Shown here: positions 34,460-36,376 of the stretch, piece by piece
Layout: each line of letters opens with the position of its first letter
Numbering within the stretch: the first letter of the stretch is position 1
Source: Hyphomicrobiales bacterium
Lineage (GTDB): Bacteria > Pseudomonadota > Alphaproteobacteria > Rhizobiales > Devosiaceae
Assembly (NCBI GenBank): GCA_027066315.1
Contig: JAMONZ010000059.1
Span: forward strand, 1-36,376
Direction of reading: 5' to 3'
DNA: 36,376 nucleotides
Notes under the pieces: model-generated
Databases searched by the model: none
The model's input: the letters and a program-made list of their open reading frames with translations, nothing else
Told to the model about the DNA's origin: nothing
Program-made: the position numbers and the translations under genes

Positions 34460-34488
34460 TTGACCTATATATTAGCATTTACTAATAT
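34460..34488 (+). promoter_or_regulatory. Promoter of bigR-like/tauE operon
   Basis: TTGACC (34460-34465), 17-base spacer, TAATAT (34483-34488). The start at 34520 follows at a normal distance. The palindromic operator covers the spacer and the -10. Confidence 0.6.
34469..34488. promoter_or_regulatory. BigR-type operator, palindrome shared by divergent promoters
   Basis: ATATTAGCA-TT-TACTAATAT is an inverted repeat with 8 of 9 arm positions matching. It overlaps the rightward -10 and, on the minus strand, lies between TTGCAA (34494-34489) and TATATA-like bases. BigR is known to bind an AT-rich palindrome in its own promoter. A single bound repressor could shut both transcripts. Confidence 0.65.
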
Positions 34489-34519
34489 TGCAACAATAAA
34501 TTTAAAGAAAGTTTAATTT

Positions 34520-34879
34520 GTGAATATGATTGAGCAAGAAACTAATAATATAATTGAGCCAGAAAAAATGCGTGATCTTGAGCAAAATGCCGCTCGAGTT
34601 AGCTCTATTCTTAAAGCAATTGGAAATGACAAGAGAATTTTATTACTTTGTAGAATTGTTGAGCATGGCGAAATGACTGCTGGCTCGCTTGTTGGGGTTG
34701 CTGGTCTTTCTCAATCAGCAATGAGTCAGCATTTAAGTAAATTGCGTGATGAGGGTATAATTACATATCGTCGAGATGGGCAGACGCTTTGGTATCGCTT
34801 GGCAGATCAAAATATCAAAGAGCTAATAGTTACATTGCATCGGCTTTATTGTGGAACTTCAAAAGAGTTTTGCAACTAA
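34520..34879 (+). CDS. bigR: ArsR-family persulfide-responsive repressor (BigR/SqrR type)
   Basis: A 119-residue winged-helix repressor. The recognition region is AGLSQSAMSQHLSKLRDEGIITYRRDGQTLWYRL (61-94). Cys44 (LLLCRIVEHG) and Cys111 (HRLYCGTSKE) are 67 residues apart, matching the redox pair Cys42/Cys108 of Xylella BigR and Cys41/Cys107 of SqrR that form a tetrasulfide with persulfides. Metal-type CxC motifs of ArsR/SmtB are absent. The start is GTG 34520, with an ATG two codons later as alternative. It is divergent from the hydrolase and followed by the sulfite exporter. Confidence 0.85.
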   Translation: MNMIEQETNNIIEPEKMRDLEQNAARVSSILKAIGNDKRILLLCRIVEHGEMTAGSLVGVAGLSQSAMSQHLSKLRDEGIITYRRDGQTLWYRLADQNIKELIVTLHRLYCGTSKEFCN

Positions 34880-34907
34880 AATTACTCATAAATAAATAGG
34901 CAAATAA

Positions 34908-35699
34908 ATGCTATCAGATCCAAATCTCTTGTCTGTTTTTTCTGGCTCGCTCGTTGGTTTTATCTTAGCCCTTGTTGGTGGTGGAGGCTCAATTTTGGCG
35001 GTGCCATTATTAATTTATGTGGTTGGCATAAGCTCAACCCATCAAGCATTGGGAACATCTGCCATTGCCGTTTCTCTCACTGCTCTAATAAACCTAATTC
35101 CGCATTGGCGTTTGGGTTATGTAAAATGGCGTTGCGTTAGCTTTTTTGCTTTATTTGGAATTCTTGGGGCGTTTGTTGGCTCAAGCATTGCCAAGATGGT
35201 TGATGGTGAAAAACTCCTATTTCTATTCGGAATATTAATGTTGATAGTTGGGTTTTTTATGTTGTTTAAAAAAAGCTCTGCTGGAAATGCAGAAGTTCTT
35301 TTAACCAAAGACACAGCAAAAACACTTCTCTCTCGGCTTATTCCTGCGGGTTTTGCGGTTGGGCTTTTATCGGGATTTTTTGGTATTGGTGGCGGTTTTT
35401 TAATCGTGCCATCATTGATTTTTGCAACAGGTATGCCGCTTCGTTATGCTATGGGGACTTCTTTGGTGGCGGTTGCCGCATTCGGTGCGACTACGGCCAC
35501 AAATTATGCAATTTCAGGCATGGTAGATTGGAAAATAGCTGGGCTATTTATCTTTGGCGGTGCATTGGGTGGCTTGCTTGGCGTTGGCGCAAGTAAAATT
35601 CTTGGTAAAAGTACAAATGGCCTAAATTATATATTCTCTGCCATAGTGGTTGGGGTTGGTTTTTGGATTATTTATCAAGGTATTTTACAGTTTTTTTAA
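34908..35699 (+). CDS. TauE/SafE family sulfite exporter
   Basis: A 263-residue membrane protein with about eight hydrophobic segments. The TauE repeats are visible: GFILALVGGGGSILAVPLLIY (17-37) and GLLSGFFGIGGGFLIVPSLIF (about 147-167), each followed by a GTS motif (ALGTSAIAVS and AMGTSLVAVA). It probably shares the bigR promoter, 28 bases after bigR. In such modules it exports sulfite made by the persulfide dioxygenase. Family members also carry other sulfur anions, so the substrate is inferred from context. Confidence 0.88.
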   Translation: MLSDPNLLSVFSGSLVGFILALVGGGGSILAVPLLIYVVGISSTHQALGTSAIAVSLTALINLIPHWRLGYVKWRCVSFFALFGILGAFVGSSIAKMVDGEKLLFLFGILMLIVGFFMLFKKSSAGNAEVLLTKDTAKTLLSRLIPAGFAVGLLSGFFGIGGGFLIVPSLIFATGMPLRYAMGTSLVAVAAFGATTATNYAISGMVDWKIAGLFIFGGALGGLLGVGASKILGKSTNGLNYIFSAIVVGVGFWIIYQGILQFF

Positions 35700-35700
35700 A

Positions 35701-36376
35701 TCACAGTCTTTCTAAAAGGCCAATCTTTTCTCGCATTATGAAACGCAATGTTAAAACAATAGCAACAAAACCCAAGCCTGCTGCTAAGCCAAGCCAGACT
35801 CCAACTCCTTCAAAGTCTAAAACAAAAGCCGCATAATAAGCAGTGCCGATGCCAATAACCCAATAGCCAAAAAATGATAAAATCATAGGAATAAATGTAT
35901 CATTTAACCCACGCAAGCTGGCCGCCATAATAACCTGCGCTCCATCAACAAATTGAAATAAAGCTGCAACCCCAAGGTAAGAAACAGCAAGTAAAATAAC
36001 AGGAATATTTTGTTCAATATTTGGGTCAAGAAATAAATGAGCCAGAGTAAAGGGAGCAAAAATAAATAACGCACAAGTAAGTGTCATAAAAAATAATGTT
36101 ATATAATATGAAGTCCAGCCAGCTTTGTTAATGCCATCATAATTTTTTGCCCCAGCAAACAGCCCAACTCTAACCGTTGTTGCTTGCGATAGGCCAAGCG
36201 GAATCATAAAGGCAATAGCAGCACATTGCAGGGCAATGGCATGGGCGGCTACCTCGGTTGTGCCAAGCCAGCCCATCATTATAACTGCAACCCCAAACAT
36301 GCTAACTTCAGACATAATAGTTAAACCTATCGGTGTGCCAATGCGCAAAAGTTCAAAAAACCTTGGCCAGTCAGGT
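35701..36376 (-). CDS. MATE family efflux transporter, N-terminal part beyond window edge
   Basis: On the reverse strand the frame stays open through the right edge, so this is the C-terminal 224 codons of a longer gene, not a short protein; the usual length is about 450. WPRFFELLRIGTPIGLTIMSE is the inter-repeat hinge of MATE/NorM transporters, followed by WLGTTEVAAHAIALQ, IPLGLSQATTVRVG and six hydrophobic segments. It should be a cation-coupled drug or metabolite exporter. It converges on the TauE gene with one base between the stops, and no terminator is evident. Confidence 0.9.
   Translation of the reverse strand, partial: PDWPRFFELLRIGTPIGLTIMSEVSMFGVAVIMMGWLGTTEVAAHAIALQCAAIAFMIPLGLSQATTVRVGLFAGAKNYDGINKAGWTSYYITLFFMTLTCALFIFAPFTLAHLFLDPNIEQNIPVILLAVSYLGVAALFQFVDGAQVIMAASLRGLNDTFIPMILSFFGYWVIGIGTAYYAAFVLDFEGVGVWLGLAAGLGFVAIVLTLRFIMREKIGLLERL

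Noticed and set aside
35701-36348. A complete 215-residue MATE-like protein starting at 36348
   Set aside because: The apparent start is a TTG codon inside the conserved hinge (ELLRIGTPIG), and the frame stays open to the window edge, so the gene is truncated by the window and not short.
1-36376. CRISPR arrays, insertion sequences, prophage, toxin-antitoxin or restriction genes
   Set aside because: I saw no regularly spaced direct repeats, transposase, integrase or phage proteins; coding content is almost all recognisable chromosomal genes.

Overview
The window is a chromosomal segment from a low-GC alphaproteobacterium, most likely in or near the Hyphomicrobiales (Rhizobiales). The evidence is gene order and protein types. 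Cmk-rpsA-sppA-ihfB-lapA-trpF-trpB-trpA-accD-folC is the arrangement I know from Rhizobiales. There is an 'FYDLN' zinc-ribbon acidic protein beside tRNA-Ala, an AccD without zinc-finger cysteines, a DUF1674/SDHAF4-type small protein, and a BigR/SqrR-type persulfide repressor. The composition is strongly AT-rich and coding density is high. I see no insertion sequence, phage gene, integrase or CRISPR array.

Layout. (1) 1-904, minus: a PAS-PAS-GGDEF diguanylate cyclase cut by the left edge. (2) 1097-7703, plus: a LivHMGF-type ABC importer with its periplasmic binding protein and an acyl-CoA synthetase inside the operon, closed by a clear terminator. The co-transcribed ligase suggests uptake of a carboxylic acid followed by CoA activation, rather than plain amino-acid uptake. 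(3) 7852-10395: a DUF1800/DUF1501 gene pair. (4) 10473-12638: a YtrA-type GntR repressor with an ABC ATPase and permease, and a near-palindromic operator overlapping the promoter. (5) 12709-18313: carbon metabolism. A PPi-type phosphofructokinase and a KAS III-like enzyme run leftwards; gapdh, Calvin-subtype fba, rpe and a small SDHAF4 homologue run rightwards. (6) 18317-22611, minus: a three-gene MacB-like export system (ATPase, FtsX-type permease, HlyD adaptor). (7) 22810-23316: tRNA-Ala(GGC) and the FYDLN protein, with a structured intergenic stretch. (8) 23538-33083, plus: the housekeeping block cmk, rpsA, sppA, ihfB, lapA, trpFBA, accD, folC. (9) 33119-35699: a compact persulfide/sulfite detoxification module. 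A BigR-like ArsR repressor and a TauE/SafE exporter run rightwards, and an ETHE1/Blh-like metallo-hydrolase and a rhodanese run leftwards, with one palindrome in the shared promoter. (10) 35701-36376, minus: the C-terminal part of a MATE transporter cut by the right edge.

I do not see an obviously new defence or mobile system. The points most worth a second look are the single-operator sulfide module, the transporter-ligase operon, the PPi-PFK/KAS III pairing, the long-range inverted repeat in the rpsA leader, the structured region at 22712-22797, and the absence of aroA between the FYDLN gene and cmk.
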